Source of the DNA: Craterostigma plantagineum
Lineage: Eukaryota > Streptophyta > Magnoliopsida > Lamiales > Linderniaceae
Length of the DNA: 64,000 nucleotides
Direction: 5' to 3'
Assembly (NCBI GenBank): GCA_027422505.1
Contig: JAPQWV010000005.1
Coordinates: 6,515,501 to 6,579,500 of the forward strand
Made by a program: the position numbers and the translations under genes. This document shows, in pieces, positions 54,757 through 64,000 of the stretch. Under the pieces are notes generated by a model. That model did not search any database. It saw only the letters and a program-made list of their open reading frames with translations, and was not told the DNA's origin. Numbering within the stretch: the stretch's first letter is position 1; each line of letters opens with the position of its first letter.

Positions 54757-55043
54757 TTCTCAGCTATCAAACGTAAGCAATTAATTATGTTTCTTCTCTA
54801 ATATGAAATTCTCTCTTCTTCAACTCTTGTCTCTATCTCTCTGTCTCTCTCTCTCGAATCTCTCTATCTCTCTCAGCTCTCTCCCTATCTCAGTCTATTT
54901 CTCCCCCCGATCGTCCCTCGATCTTCTTCTACGGTCGTCCTTCGATCGTTTATTGTTTTTATTACGGTAGTAGCACACGCACACAAGCTGTTCGATAGAA
55001 AGCTCAAGTAAGAACCCGACCATAATTCAGATGGGATCTTACA
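54657..55043 (+). repeat. 3' LTR of element F
   Basis: 387 bp, TG...CA, about 99 percent like the 5' LTR by eye. Confidence 0.92.
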
Positions 55044-55048
55044 CGAAT

Positions 55049-55376
55049 CGAATTTAAACCCCCAAAATAGAGATGACCAATCCTTCCGATCTATGTGACT
55101 CGTTTGAATTCACTGTATTCTGAATCAAATCTGAACCTTAACGCTTACTTCCTATGATACCGACATTCTTGCATGTGTGCCTTAACTTCTCAATCCGTTC
55201 TGTTTGAATCTGGATCGAATATGAACCTCACTGTCTAGTTTTAAGTCTATATAGACGGTACATATGAGACTATAAACCAATATTTCTTTGCATAGAGTTA
55301 AATGTTTGGCCACTTTACCTATCCGACCGACCTATCTTTGTATTAAATAAGCAACCATTTAAATCGAAATTTAATG
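55049..55376. other. intergenic DNA between element F and the hAT-type MITE
   Basis: No gene or repeat recognised; ordinary AT-rich sequence. Confidence 0.5.
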
Positions 55377-55606
55377 CTTGGAAGTAGGGGTGGGATCGGG
55401 TCGGGTTTTTCGGGTTTCGGGTTTTTCGGGTCGGGTACCCGAAAATATCGGGTAGTGAATTTAATACTCGATCCGGACCCGATCAAATGCGGGTACCCGA
55501 TTTTCGGGTACCCGAAACCCGTCGGGTACCCGCGGGTCGGGTTCGGTTTTGTTTCTATTTTTATTTTTTTTTTAATTTTTTTTTTAAATTAGTTAAAATA
55601 TACAGA

Positions 55607-55680
55607 AGGTGGGATTCGAACCCACATCATGTGGGAGGCAAGAACTTAATGACTTTCCCTTCAACCACTAGGCCAAACGA
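55607..55680 (-). other. tRNA-like segment with Pol III A and B boxes
   Basis: On the minus strand, TGGCCTAGTGG (A box, 55665-55675) is followed about 42 bases later by GGTTCGAATCC (B box, 55612-55622) inside a perfect T-arm stem GTGGG...CCCAC. The acceptor ends do not pair, and the strand continues into an A-rich stretch. This fits a tRNA-derived SINE head or tRNA pseudogene, not a working tRNA. Confidence 0.6.
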
Positions 55681-55750
55681 TTTTTTGTTTAATATTCTAT
55701 ATGACCTCTACTAGTACTGTAAGCGCGTCAGTTTCTTATGAAAATCATTT

Positions 55751-55800
55751 GTCCCACATCGGATCTTCACGCAAGTGTAGGTGAAAATTTTTTCTATATA
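55751..55800 (+). promoter_or_regulatory. snRNA-type promoter-like pair (USE and TATA)
   Basis: GTCCCACATCG (55751-55761) equals the plant snRNA upstream sequence element, and TATATA starts 33 bases further (55795), the spacing of Pol II-type plant snRNA promoters. The sequence downstream does not resemble U1, U2, U4 or U5. This word is also common in plant repeats, so function is doubtful. Confidence 0.35.
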
Positions 55801-56610
55801 ATACTCTACTACATTGAAGACATTGAATTAGACTAGCCATATAAATTCATAGGCACCGACTGAGCCTGATTTTCTCTAAGTTAAAGCTTTTGTATAAATA
55901 AATAATTTTAACTAATTGTCTATTTAATTTTATTAAATGACTGATTAGCTAATTAATTTTTTTATATGTCGGGTACCCGATCGGGTAAATCGGGTAGCAT
56001 ATTGCTACCCGATACCCGATATCTAACCCGATTTTTCTTCCGATCGGGTTAAAACCCGATCGGGTCGGGTCGGATACCCGAAACCCGAACCCGATTGCCC
56101 ACCCCTACTTGGAAGGCCGTGTCACATGAAACTATTAAACATATGAGTTAAAGATATACATTATAATTTGATATATAACAATTTGCAATATTTTATATCC
56201 CGTAAAACTGTATTTTTGGTCGATATTTGCACAATTTATAACGGATATTCTACGCCTACGTTTCAATTACATGCCTTACAGGTATCGAAGCAAAATAAGC
56301 AAATAGAATAGGAAATGTGGATCGGTCAGTCCAACAATCAAATCTTTAAGCCCATACCATATGAGTTTCATTCGGCCCAATGAATGCCCAATTTAAAGAT
56401 GATAAAACATCATATAAGGAAGATATGGCTTGAAAGGAACAACGAGCCACCATCAGACACATAGCTCAAGGCAAGAAAGTAGAATCGACAAGATCATCGA
56501 AGGGCTGTGTAATATCTACTCGGCTGCTCAAGAAGATTTGGAAGATTATGAGTGCTAAAGCCGGCTCCATGTCCCCACTTGGAAAAAAAAATCACTTCAC
56601 TGCCATCGTC

Positions 56611-56618
56611 TATAAAAG
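56611..56618 (+). promoter_or_regulatory. candidate TATA box of element G LTR
   Basis: TATAAAAG in a GC-richer setting, about 1.08 kb before the primer-binding site; a good match to plant Pol II TATA boxes. Confidence 0.55.
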
Positions 56619-57504
56619 GAGGGAGAGCCACGAAGAACAACTGACTACACACTTCTATTTTGCTTCAATGGTGTTACTTTGAATTTGTTGTTCCATTCGT
56701 CTACATCTATTGCTATTAATCTTGTATTTTGTTGGAGTTTCATGTTAAGGATAGTCTTTTAATTACTTAATTAAGCTTCACGAAACATCGTCACCATTAG
56801 CTTGGCTATTTTGTGGTATTGTATGTTGCTGAGAGTGTAGCAGAGAGAGCTGTATCTTAACGTGTTAAGAGGAGATTACGTTTCCTTTCTTTCACCATTT
56901 TCATCATATCATATCGCTTACCAACTGTTTGTCTTATTTCCTCAAAGAAAGTTTGCCCTTTTGTCATAATATTTTCACGGTTATTCCTTATGCTGTGTGG
57001 CTTTTGCTGGTTGATAGGGTTGCTCATCTTTGATTCGAACTTTAATCAACGATTGCACCTAGTTTTCTTGTTACCAATATTATGTTTTTGACCAACGTGG
57101 AGTAGTTTCCTTAAGATTGCACATCATTCTAGTTATGCGTTTCATGTTTTATGTTAAAACTTTCATTCTACGTGGCTTAGTTTCTTTACATTAAAGTGGC
57201 TAGAAACAATTAGGAATAGCTATCCTTTTTTATTTATTATTTAATTCTGGTCACTCGTCACTCGTTACTTGAGCAAATTATTCGGGCGTTTGAGCTGCTG
57301 TGCGTTGTTGCCGAAAATTAGCAAGAACTGAGTTTTCATTCCCATGGTCGTAAGTTTATCCCAATTTTGCGTCGTTGTTTGATTAGCATTTATAAATTCT
57401 AATTGCGCTTTAATTAAAATGTTTTGCGATTATTATTTTATCGTTGTTAGTTTCGATATTTTCTCGTTCGCGATTGCGCCCAAAACCAACAAAAAAACCC
57501 CATT

Positions 57505-57531
57505 AATATTATTATTATTATTATTATTAAC

Positions 57532-57564
<33 letters not shown>
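57505..57564. repeat. (ATT)n microsatellite in the element G LTR
   Basis: About 19 ATT/TTA units with one interruption (CTTATTT). Confidence 0.9.
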
Positions 57565-57693
57565 GATCGAATCTAAACTTAGAAATAAATCAACCATTTT
57601 CCCTGTGGAGACAATCCTTACTTTCGCTATACTCACATTTAGTGAATAAGGTTATAAATTTAATTTTTGGCCGTTTACGACGTGACCAAATTT

Positions 57694-57711
57694 TGGCGCC
57701 GTTGCCGGGGA
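57694..57711 (+). other. primer-binding site of element G (Athila type)
   Basis: TGGCGCCGTTGCCGGGGA, the form used by Athila and related plant Gypsy elements, five bases after the LTR. Confidence 0.88.
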
Positions 57712-57766
57712 AGGTGGTGTCTATTGATTTACTTCTATTTTAATTCGATTTTCTTTGTGCTAGTTT

Positions 57767-60628
57767 ATGCCCCGATCTTCTCGAACAGGTATATTAATAT
57801 TCGATCCAGAAATCGAGAGAACCGCAAGGGCGAATCGAAAGGCAAAAAGACAAAAAGATTCGACTGTATCAATTTCTAGCACGGAATCCGAACAGGAGTT
57901 CTCAACAAGCGACATGGAGGAAACCGAACAGCAGCAACCACTCCGTCTTACGTTGAGGGATATGGCTACACCGGATGTTAATCAACGGCCGCTTTGCATT
58001 GAATTTCCTATTCTTCAAACACCTTTTGAATTAAAATCAGGGTTAATTCATTTACTTCCTACTTTTCATGGTAACGCAGGTGAAGATCCGCACAAGCACT
58101 TGAAGGAGTTTCACATGGTTTGCTCAACCATGAAGCCAAACGGGGTCACGGAAGATCAGATAAGTCTTCGTGCATTTCCGTTCTCGCTGGCGGATCATGC
58201 AAAAGACTGGTTATACTACTTACCATCGGGTTCAATTACTACGTGGGCCGAACTTAAAAAACAATTTCTTGCAAAATTTTTCCCTGCATCTCGTGCCGCA
58301 AACATTCGTAAGGAGATCTACGGGATTCGACAAATGATCGGAGAAACCCTGCACGAATACTGGGAAAGATTCAAGCGACTTTGTGCAGGCTGTCCATATC
58401 ACCAAATTTCAGAGTTAGCGCTTATCCAATATTTCTATGAAGGATTGCTACCCATGGAGAGAAACATGATTGACGCAGCAAGTGGAGGAGCGTTGGTCGA
58501 TAAAACGGCAGACGAGGCACGACGACTGATCTCAAGCATGGCTACAAATGCGCAACAATTTGGAACACGTCAAGATGTAGGCCAACAAAGGATGGGCGAG
58601 GTAAGTACTACTTTATTTGAGCAAAAATTAGATTCACTAACATCTCTTGTGGAAAAACTTGTGATTGGAAAAACGAGTCAGGTAAAGGCTTGTGGCATAT
58701 GTACATTTGTTGGACATGCAACAACGAATTGTCCTTCACTTCAGTTTGATCTTAACGAGCAAGCCAATGCAATTGGAGGATACACAGGACCATCTCAGAG
58801 ACGCTATGATCTATACTCAAGTCAATACAATCCCGGATGGCGTGACCACCCAAATCTGAGTTACGGAAATCGACCACCAGGTTTCATGCAGCAGGCACCA
58901 AGGCCACCAAATCCTCCACAACAAACCGCACCATCAAAACCAGGTATGTCTTTGGAGGATATTGTTAAGAATTTAGCAACTAGTACTGCCACTTTTCAAC
59001 ATGAAACTCGATCAAGCATTAACGAAACACGCTCGAGCATGCACAATTTAGAAAGGCAAGTGTCTCAACTCGCAGCACAAATGAGTCAAATGCAGAACGA
59101 GAAAGGAAAACTACCGGCCCAAGTTGAGATCAACCCAAGAGAGAATGTGAGTGTTATGACTCTTCGAAACGGGAAAGAGATCGGCCAGCCTAATCATGAC
59201 GGAGTTTCCATAAAATCCCCAAGAGAAGATAAGACTAAAGACCATGCAAAGAAGGTAAGTAATGATTCTGTTTTCGATAAACCTAATATTGTTATTCCTC
59301 CACCTTTTCCTGGAAGGTTTGCTAGGGTGAAACAAGAAGAACAGGAAAAGAGTATAATGGAGACCTTCAGCAAAGTCGAGATCAACATTCCACTTTTGGA
59401 TGCTATCAAGCAGATTCCACGTTACGCAAAATTTTTAAAGGAAATGTGTTCGAACAAAAGGAAACACAAAGCCGAAGGAAAAATCCTAGTAAGTGACAAT
59501 GTTTCCGCTGCGCTTCAACGAAAACTGCTCCAAAAATGTAAGGACCCAGGTATGTTTGCTATCACGGTTACTATAGGGACGAGAGAAATAAATAATCCCA
59601 TGTTAGATTTAGGAGCTTCTATCAATGTTATGTCGTTATCATTATTCAATGAGGTGAGTATGGGACCTCTTAAGTGCACCGATATATGCATTCAATTAGC
59701 AAATAGATCTATTATTTATCCCGAAGGATTAGTTGAAGATGTTCTAGTAAAATGTGGTGAATTTATTTTTCCTGCTGATTTTTATATAGTAGACATGTGT
59801 GATGAACATGCGCTAGATTCTGCTGTTATTTTATTAGGACGATCATTCATGAAAACTGCTAAAACTAAGATAGATGTTGATTCAGGAACTCTTACTTTTG
59901 AGTTTGATGGTGAAAAACTCACTATGAATGTGTTTGATGCTATGAAATATCCTGACGATGCTGAATCCGTTAGTATGATTGATACATTTGTTCGAGATGA
60001 TTTTGAGCGTAATTTCACTAACGATACACTCGACTATGTGATTAAGAATAGCAAAACAGGAAAAGATTTGCATTTTGAAGTGGACGAAGATATCAGAAGC
60101 GCACTCATGACGTTACACGCACTTCCAGAAATTCACGATCAATCAGGTAAGAACACTTTTTCACTACCTATTCCTAACACAAAAATTGTTCCTTCTATAG
60201 AACAGGCACCTACGTTGGAGTTGAATGATCTACCAAAACATCTCAAGTACTGCTATTTGGGAGACGAAGAAACGTTGTCTGTCATTATTGCAAATGACTT
60301 GACCGCCATCCAAGAAGATAAATTGATACGCGTTTTGAAGGAGTACAAGAGCGCGATAGGATGGACTTTGGCCGACATCAAAGGAATAAGTCCCTCGATA
60401 TGCATGCATAGAATTCTACTTGAGCCCGACTCTAAGCCGATACGAGAAGCACAACGTAAGCTCAATCCGGCCATGAAAGAGGTAGTTATGAAAGAAATTA
60501 TTAAATTATTAGATATGGGGATAATATTTCCAATATCAGACAGTCAATGGGTAAGTCCAGTTCATGTTGTTCCTAAGAAATCTGGGTTTTCACTTGTGAA
60601 AATGATAAGAATGAATTGGTACCAATGA
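57767..60628 (+). pseudogene. Gag-protease and start of RT of element G
   Basis: 953 codons from ATG 57767. Capsid domain at about residues 95-240 (LPTFHGNAGEDPHKHLKEF, AKDWLYYLPSGSITTWAEL, LHEYWERFKRLCAGCPYHQ), zinc knuckle CGICTFVGHATTNC near 310, and the Athila-type protease with MLDLGASINVMSL near 620 and RSFMKTAKTKIDVDSGTL further on. RT begins at about 900 with RRL-like REAQRKLNPAMKEVV and [15 protein letters not shown]. The frame then ends at 60628 by a one-base frameshift, and RT continues in the frame entered at 60616. Apart from that the frame is intact, indicating a young copy. Confidence 0.9.
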
Positions 60629-62202
60629 GATTACAGACGGGTTGGCGCATGTGCATTGATTTTCGTAAGTTAAATGCGGCTACCCGAAAGGATCATTTTT
60701 CGCTACCTTTCATCGATCAAATGCTAGAAAGACTGGCAGGTAAGTCTTTCTTTTGTTTCCTCGATGGATTTTCTGGTTATTATCAAATTGTCGTAGCACC
60801 CGAGGATCAAGAGAAAACTACTTTCACATGTCCCTTTGGTACGTTTGCATATCGCCGCATGCCTTTTGGTTTATGTAATGCTCCTGGTACATTTCAACGA
60901 TGCATGATGAGCATATTTTCTGATTTAATAGAAACATGCATTGAAATATTCATGGATGATTTTACTGTTTATGGAGACTCGTTTGATCATTGCCTTGGTA
61001 ATCTAGTAGAAGTACTCAAACGATGCATTGATAAAAATCTTGTGCTTAATTATGAAAAATGTCACTTTATGGTTAAGCAAGGGATAGTTTTAGGACATGT
61101 AGTTTCGTCAAGAGGAATTGAAGTAGACAAGGCTAAGGTCGATTTGATCTCTAATTTGCCATACCCCACTAATGTTCGAGAAATTCGAAGCTTTCTTGGT
61201 CATGCAGGTTTTTACAGGAGATTTATTAGGGATTTCTCAAAAATCGCTCAACCGATGTCAAGACTACTTCAAAATGACGTACCGTTCAATTTCGGGGACG
61301 AGTGCAAAGAGGCATTTAATAAGTTAAAGCTATCACTCACTACTGCACCGATAATCCAACCCCCAAATTGGGAGTTACCGTTCGAGCTCATGTGTGATGC
61401 GAGCAAGTACGCCGTCGGAGCTGTACTTGGACAAAAAGAAGGAAGAAAAAGCCACGTCATCTATTATGCTTCAAAAACGCTTGACTCGGCACAATGCAAC
61501 TACACCACAACTGAAAAAGAGCTTTTATCTATTGTTTTTGCTTTCGATAAGTTTAGGTCTTATTTGCTGGGATCTAAAGTTATTGTTTATTCTGACCATG
61601 CAGCTCTTAAATATTTATTGTCAAAGAAGGAGTCAAAACCGCGCTTAATACGATGGATTTTGTTGCTTCAAGAATTTGATTGGGAGATCAAGGATCGCAA
61701 GGGCGTGGACAACTCCGTGGCGGACCACTTGAGCCGTTTGATTCGTGACGAAGAGCCACTACCAATTTCTGAAACATTTCCAGATGAGCAACTATTTCGC
61801 CTTCAAGGTAAGGAATATCAAGAACCCTGGTTTGCCGATATAGTTAATTACTTGGTAAGTGGTGCGTTACCTTCACATTTGAGCTCCTCAAGGAAACGTA
61901 AAATTAAAAGCGACTCTAAATATTACATGTGGGACGAGCAATATTTGTGGAAAATTGGTTCGGATCAAATTATTCGTAGGTGCATTGCTAATAGTGAAAT
62001 TAATGATATACTCACGCACTGTCATACATATGCATGTGGAGGACACTTTGGACCTAAGCGAACTGCTAGAAAAATTTTAGATTGCGGTTTTTATTGGGAA
62101 ACTATCTTTAAGGATGCTTATTTGTTTTGCAAGAGCTGTCCCAATTGTCAAAGAACAGGTACTATTTCTTTTAGAGATGAAATGCCCAAAATCCTATATT
62201 AG
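60616..62202 (+). pseudogene. RT, RNase H and integrase N-terminus of element G
   Basis: Continues the RT after the frameshift: [36 protein letters not shown] and the catalytic [12 protein letters not shown]. RNase H shows [16 protein letters not shown], then [20 protein letters not shown] and [11 protein letters not shown]. The integrase zinc finger (H-x3-H then [11 protein letters not shown]) is at the end. It stops at 62202, where a second frameshift separates it from the integrase core. Confidence 0.9.
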
Positions 62203-62227
62203 TTGTGAAATTTTCGATGTTTGAGGA

Positions 62228-63055
62228 ATGGATTTTATGGGACCTTTTCCAAGCTCGTTTGGCTTTCTTTACATTCTGCTTGCCGTTGATTATGTGTCGA
62301 AGTGGGTAGAAGCAAAGGCTACCCGAACTAACGATTCTAAAGTGGTTGTAGGATTTCTTAAATCAAACATCTTTAGTAGGTTCGGAGTTCCTCGCGCAAT
62401 TATAAGCGACCAAGGCACGCATTTTTGCAATCGCACAGTCGAAGCGCTCAAGCGCAAATACGGAGTCCATCATCGATTAGCCACTACTTATCACCCACAA
62501 TCAAACGGACAAGCTGAAGTTTCAAATAGAGAAGTAAAGAATATTTTAGAGAAAACCGTAAACCCGAATCGTAAAGATTGGAGCTTGCGATTAGACGATG
62601 CACTTTGGGCGTACCGTACTGCTTTTAAAACTCCAATCGGAATGTCGCCATATCGCCTAGTTTTCAGTAAGATGTGTCATTTACCTGTTGAAATTGAACA
62701 TCGTGCGTTTTGGGCAGTGAAACAGTGCAACATGGAGGCCACAAAAGCCGGTGAGGAGCGAAAATTTCAGCTACAGGAACTTGAAGAAATTCGCCTAGAA
62801 GCCTACGAGAATGCGAGAATGTACAAGGAACGCACGAAACAATTTCACGATAAACTCCTACATAAAAAAGAATTCATGGTAGGTCAAAAAGTTCTCCTGT
62901 ACAATTCAAGGCTGAAATTCATGCCAGGTAAGCTCAAGTCTCGTTGGATGGGACCGTATATTGTTAAAAATATTTTTCCAAACGGCGTTATTGAAATTGA
63001 GTGCATATCTACTAACAAGTGCTTCAAGGTAAATGGTCATAGGCTTAAACTGTAG
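62228..63055 (+). pseudogene. integrase catalytic core and C-terminus of element G
   Basis: Begins in [20 protein letters not shown] (first catalytic Asp) and continues [15 protein letters not shown] (second Asp) and [20 protein letters not shown] (Glu), then the Athila C-terminal part [14 protein letters not shown] and [13 protein letters not shown]. It ends naturally at 63055. No chromodomain is present, as expected for Athila. Confidence 0.9.
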
Positions 63056-64000
63056 TTTGAGAATGCTTTTATGGCTTGCGTGGAAGAGATCAAGCTGCGT
63101 CCACCCATTTATGCATGACGACGAAGAGCGGGGACAACGTCTAGCCAAAGACGTTAAAGAAAAGCGCTCATTGGGAGGCAACCCAATATTATCCTATTTT
63201 ATTTTGTTATTGCAATATTTCGTTTTATCTATGTTTTCAATGATGATTAAGCAGATTTGCTAGCGGGTACTTATGCAACAAGATCTCACTAGGCTCGAGT
63301 AAACATATCACCTATCTTGGAATTCCTCTACGACTCCATCACTGTCAGGGAAGTTTTATTTTCAGTATCACTTTTATCGCTTCCTTCGCATCTACTCTGA
63401 ACATATAAAATGAAAATTGGGGTGGGAATCTTTAGATTTTAGCTACTATTTTCATTAGAATTCTACATTGAGGACATTGCAGAGTTTAGGTGTGGGGGGA
63501 GATTTATTATGTTAGTTGATGAACAAATATTTTGTCTCGAGCAAACCGATGTGCATTAATTAGAACATGAGAGAAATAATTAGGAATAATTATTTGGTAT
63601 TAGGATGATTATTCTTTTTCTTCAGTTGATTTGAAGTCTGAATGCGCAAGAGTCGATACAAAGCCTATTTAAATATGTGAGATTTGAGCCTTAAAAAAAA
63701 GAGTATTTATCTTTATACTCAGTTTTTTACGAGAGCATCACATATGTTTCGAATATTCTAGAACTTGCTCTATTATACATGTTGATATCATTGGCGGTTT
63801 TTTGTGTACAAAAGTGATTAAGGCACTTAGGATTAAGCCCTTGGCCTCACACTGACCCTACCTTCAATATTTTCCACTTAGTGAGCCAATTTGAGCCTTA
63901 AGCCTTATTTTCTTGTTGAATTTAAGCCACTATATTTACCCATATTTATCCTTTTGGCTTTCTTTTTCAACCCATTGTCGGATTGAATGAATTATTAATT
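63056..64000 (+). other. post-integrase region of element G
   Basis: Starts with the GACGTTAAAGAAAAGCGC...TTGGGAGGCAACCCAA stretch found after pol in Athila elements. GTGTGGGGGGAGATTT at about 63489 is purine-rich. Some Athila copies carry an env-like frame here; I see no long open frame in the part shown. The 3' LTR lies beyond the window. Confidence 0.6.

Larger units (their letters stand above)
51827..55043 (+). mobile_element. compact non-autonomous LTR retrotransposon F (gag only, TR-GAG-like)
   Basis: LTRs of 386 and 387 bp (51827-52212, 54657-55043) with ends TGTTAGGATCAATAG and GGGATCTTACA, and duplication CGAAT on both sides (51822-51826, 55044-55048). Primer-binding site TTGGTATCAGAGCC and polypurine tract AACGGGAGGGAAA give plus orientation. 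The 2.44-kb interior is almost all coding: a Gag-like domain followed by long unfamiliar sequence, split by one TAG. No protease, RT or integrase. Confidence 0.92.
55385..56107. mobile_element. hAT-type MITE with GGGTACCCGA-rich ends
   Basis: Terminal inverted repeats TAGGGGTGGG and CCCACCCCTA, with a perfect 8-bp duplication CTTGGAAG (55377-55384, 56108-56115). Length 723 bp. Both sub-terminal parts are built from CGGGT / ACCCG words (CGGGTACCCGA, CGGGTTTCGGG). The middle carries a tRNA-like segment and a separate promoter-like pair. No transposase. Confidence 0.93.
56120..57688 (+). repeat. 5' LTR of element G (left border provisional)
   Basis: About 1.57 kb if it starts at 56120. It contains a clear TATA box and an ATT microsatellite. 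Neither end can be compared with a second copy here. Confidence 0.6.
56120..64000 (+). mobile_element. Athila-like Gypsy retrotransposon G (truncated by the window edge)
   Basis: LTR end GTTTACGACGTGACCA at 57688 is followed by the primer-binding site TGGCGCCGTTGCCGGGGA, a hallmark of Athila/Tat elements. Then come gag, protease, RT, RNase H and integrase in order, and a post-integrase region. The left border is uncertain: TGTCACATG at 56120 would pair with GTGACCA at the LTR end, but the right LTR is outside the window, so it cannot be confirmed. Confidence 0.85.

Noticed and set aside
55607..55680. Functional tRNA gene
   Set aside because: A and B boxes and the T-arm are good, but the acceptor strands do not pair and no clear anticodon arm could be drawn.
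55751..55900. U-snRNA gene behind the USE/TATA pair
   Set aside because: Downstream sequence matches none of the spliceosomal RNA starts I know.

Overview
This is nuclear plant DNA, most likely from a eudicot. It carries a SAUR-type auxin gene, a plant acyltransferase-like gene and many plant-lineage transposable elements (Tekay-like chromoviruses, an Athila-like Gypsy element, Ty1/copia, CACTA, hAT and Mutator-like). I cannot name the species. Every protein assignment is by eye from motifs; no database search was run.

Layout. At 1-2457 there is one intact small gene, a SAUR at 903-1295, in AT-rich DNA, followed by a degenerate MITE (2466-3128). From 3349 to 50245 on the minus strand lies a three-exon acyltransferase-like (condensation-domain / HXXXD superfamily) gene of about 1.4 kb coding length, blown up to about 47 kb by insertions. 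Exon 3 is 3349-3792, exon 2 is 15254-15416, and exon 1 is cut in two (25477-26052 and 50016-50245). Intron 2 holds a Mutator-like element (3856-14523, 9-bp TSD). That element was hit by Gypsy element C (4054-14334), whose LTR was hit by a CACTA element (6294-8469). Intron 1 holds a foldback MITE (15999-16376), a patch that looks mitochondrial-derived, and a 9-kb non-autonomous LTR element D full of minisatellites (16462-25460). Exon 1 was split by chromovirus A (26053-50015). The right LTR of A was itself hit by a hAT element (33913-45717), which was hit by Gypsy element B (35433-45560). The same LTR also took a deleted copia element E (46685-49363). Target-site duplications found by eye support almost every junction, so the order of events can be read.

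Downstream of the gene start are a second copy of the foldback MITE (50394-50619), a compact gag-only LTR element F with a long unfamiliar reading frame (51827-55043), a hAT-type MITE carrying a tRNA-like segment (55385-56107), and an Athila-like element G with nearly complete gag-pol that runs off the right edge (about 56120-64000).

How the parts relate. Only A and G retain reverse transcriptase, RNase H and integrase regions, and both have frame breaks. B, C and F retain gag but not pol, and E is a deleted copia. B, C and D would therefore need enzymes in trans; A-type elements share a primer-binding site and a related gag leader with B and C. Elements A-E all lie in the same orientation as the broken host gene. 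The points most worth a second look are the reconstructable split gene, element F, the chimeric leader of element B (two primer-binding sites around a 5S-rRNA-like sequence), and the dense TCGACATT arrays in the LTRs of A and B.
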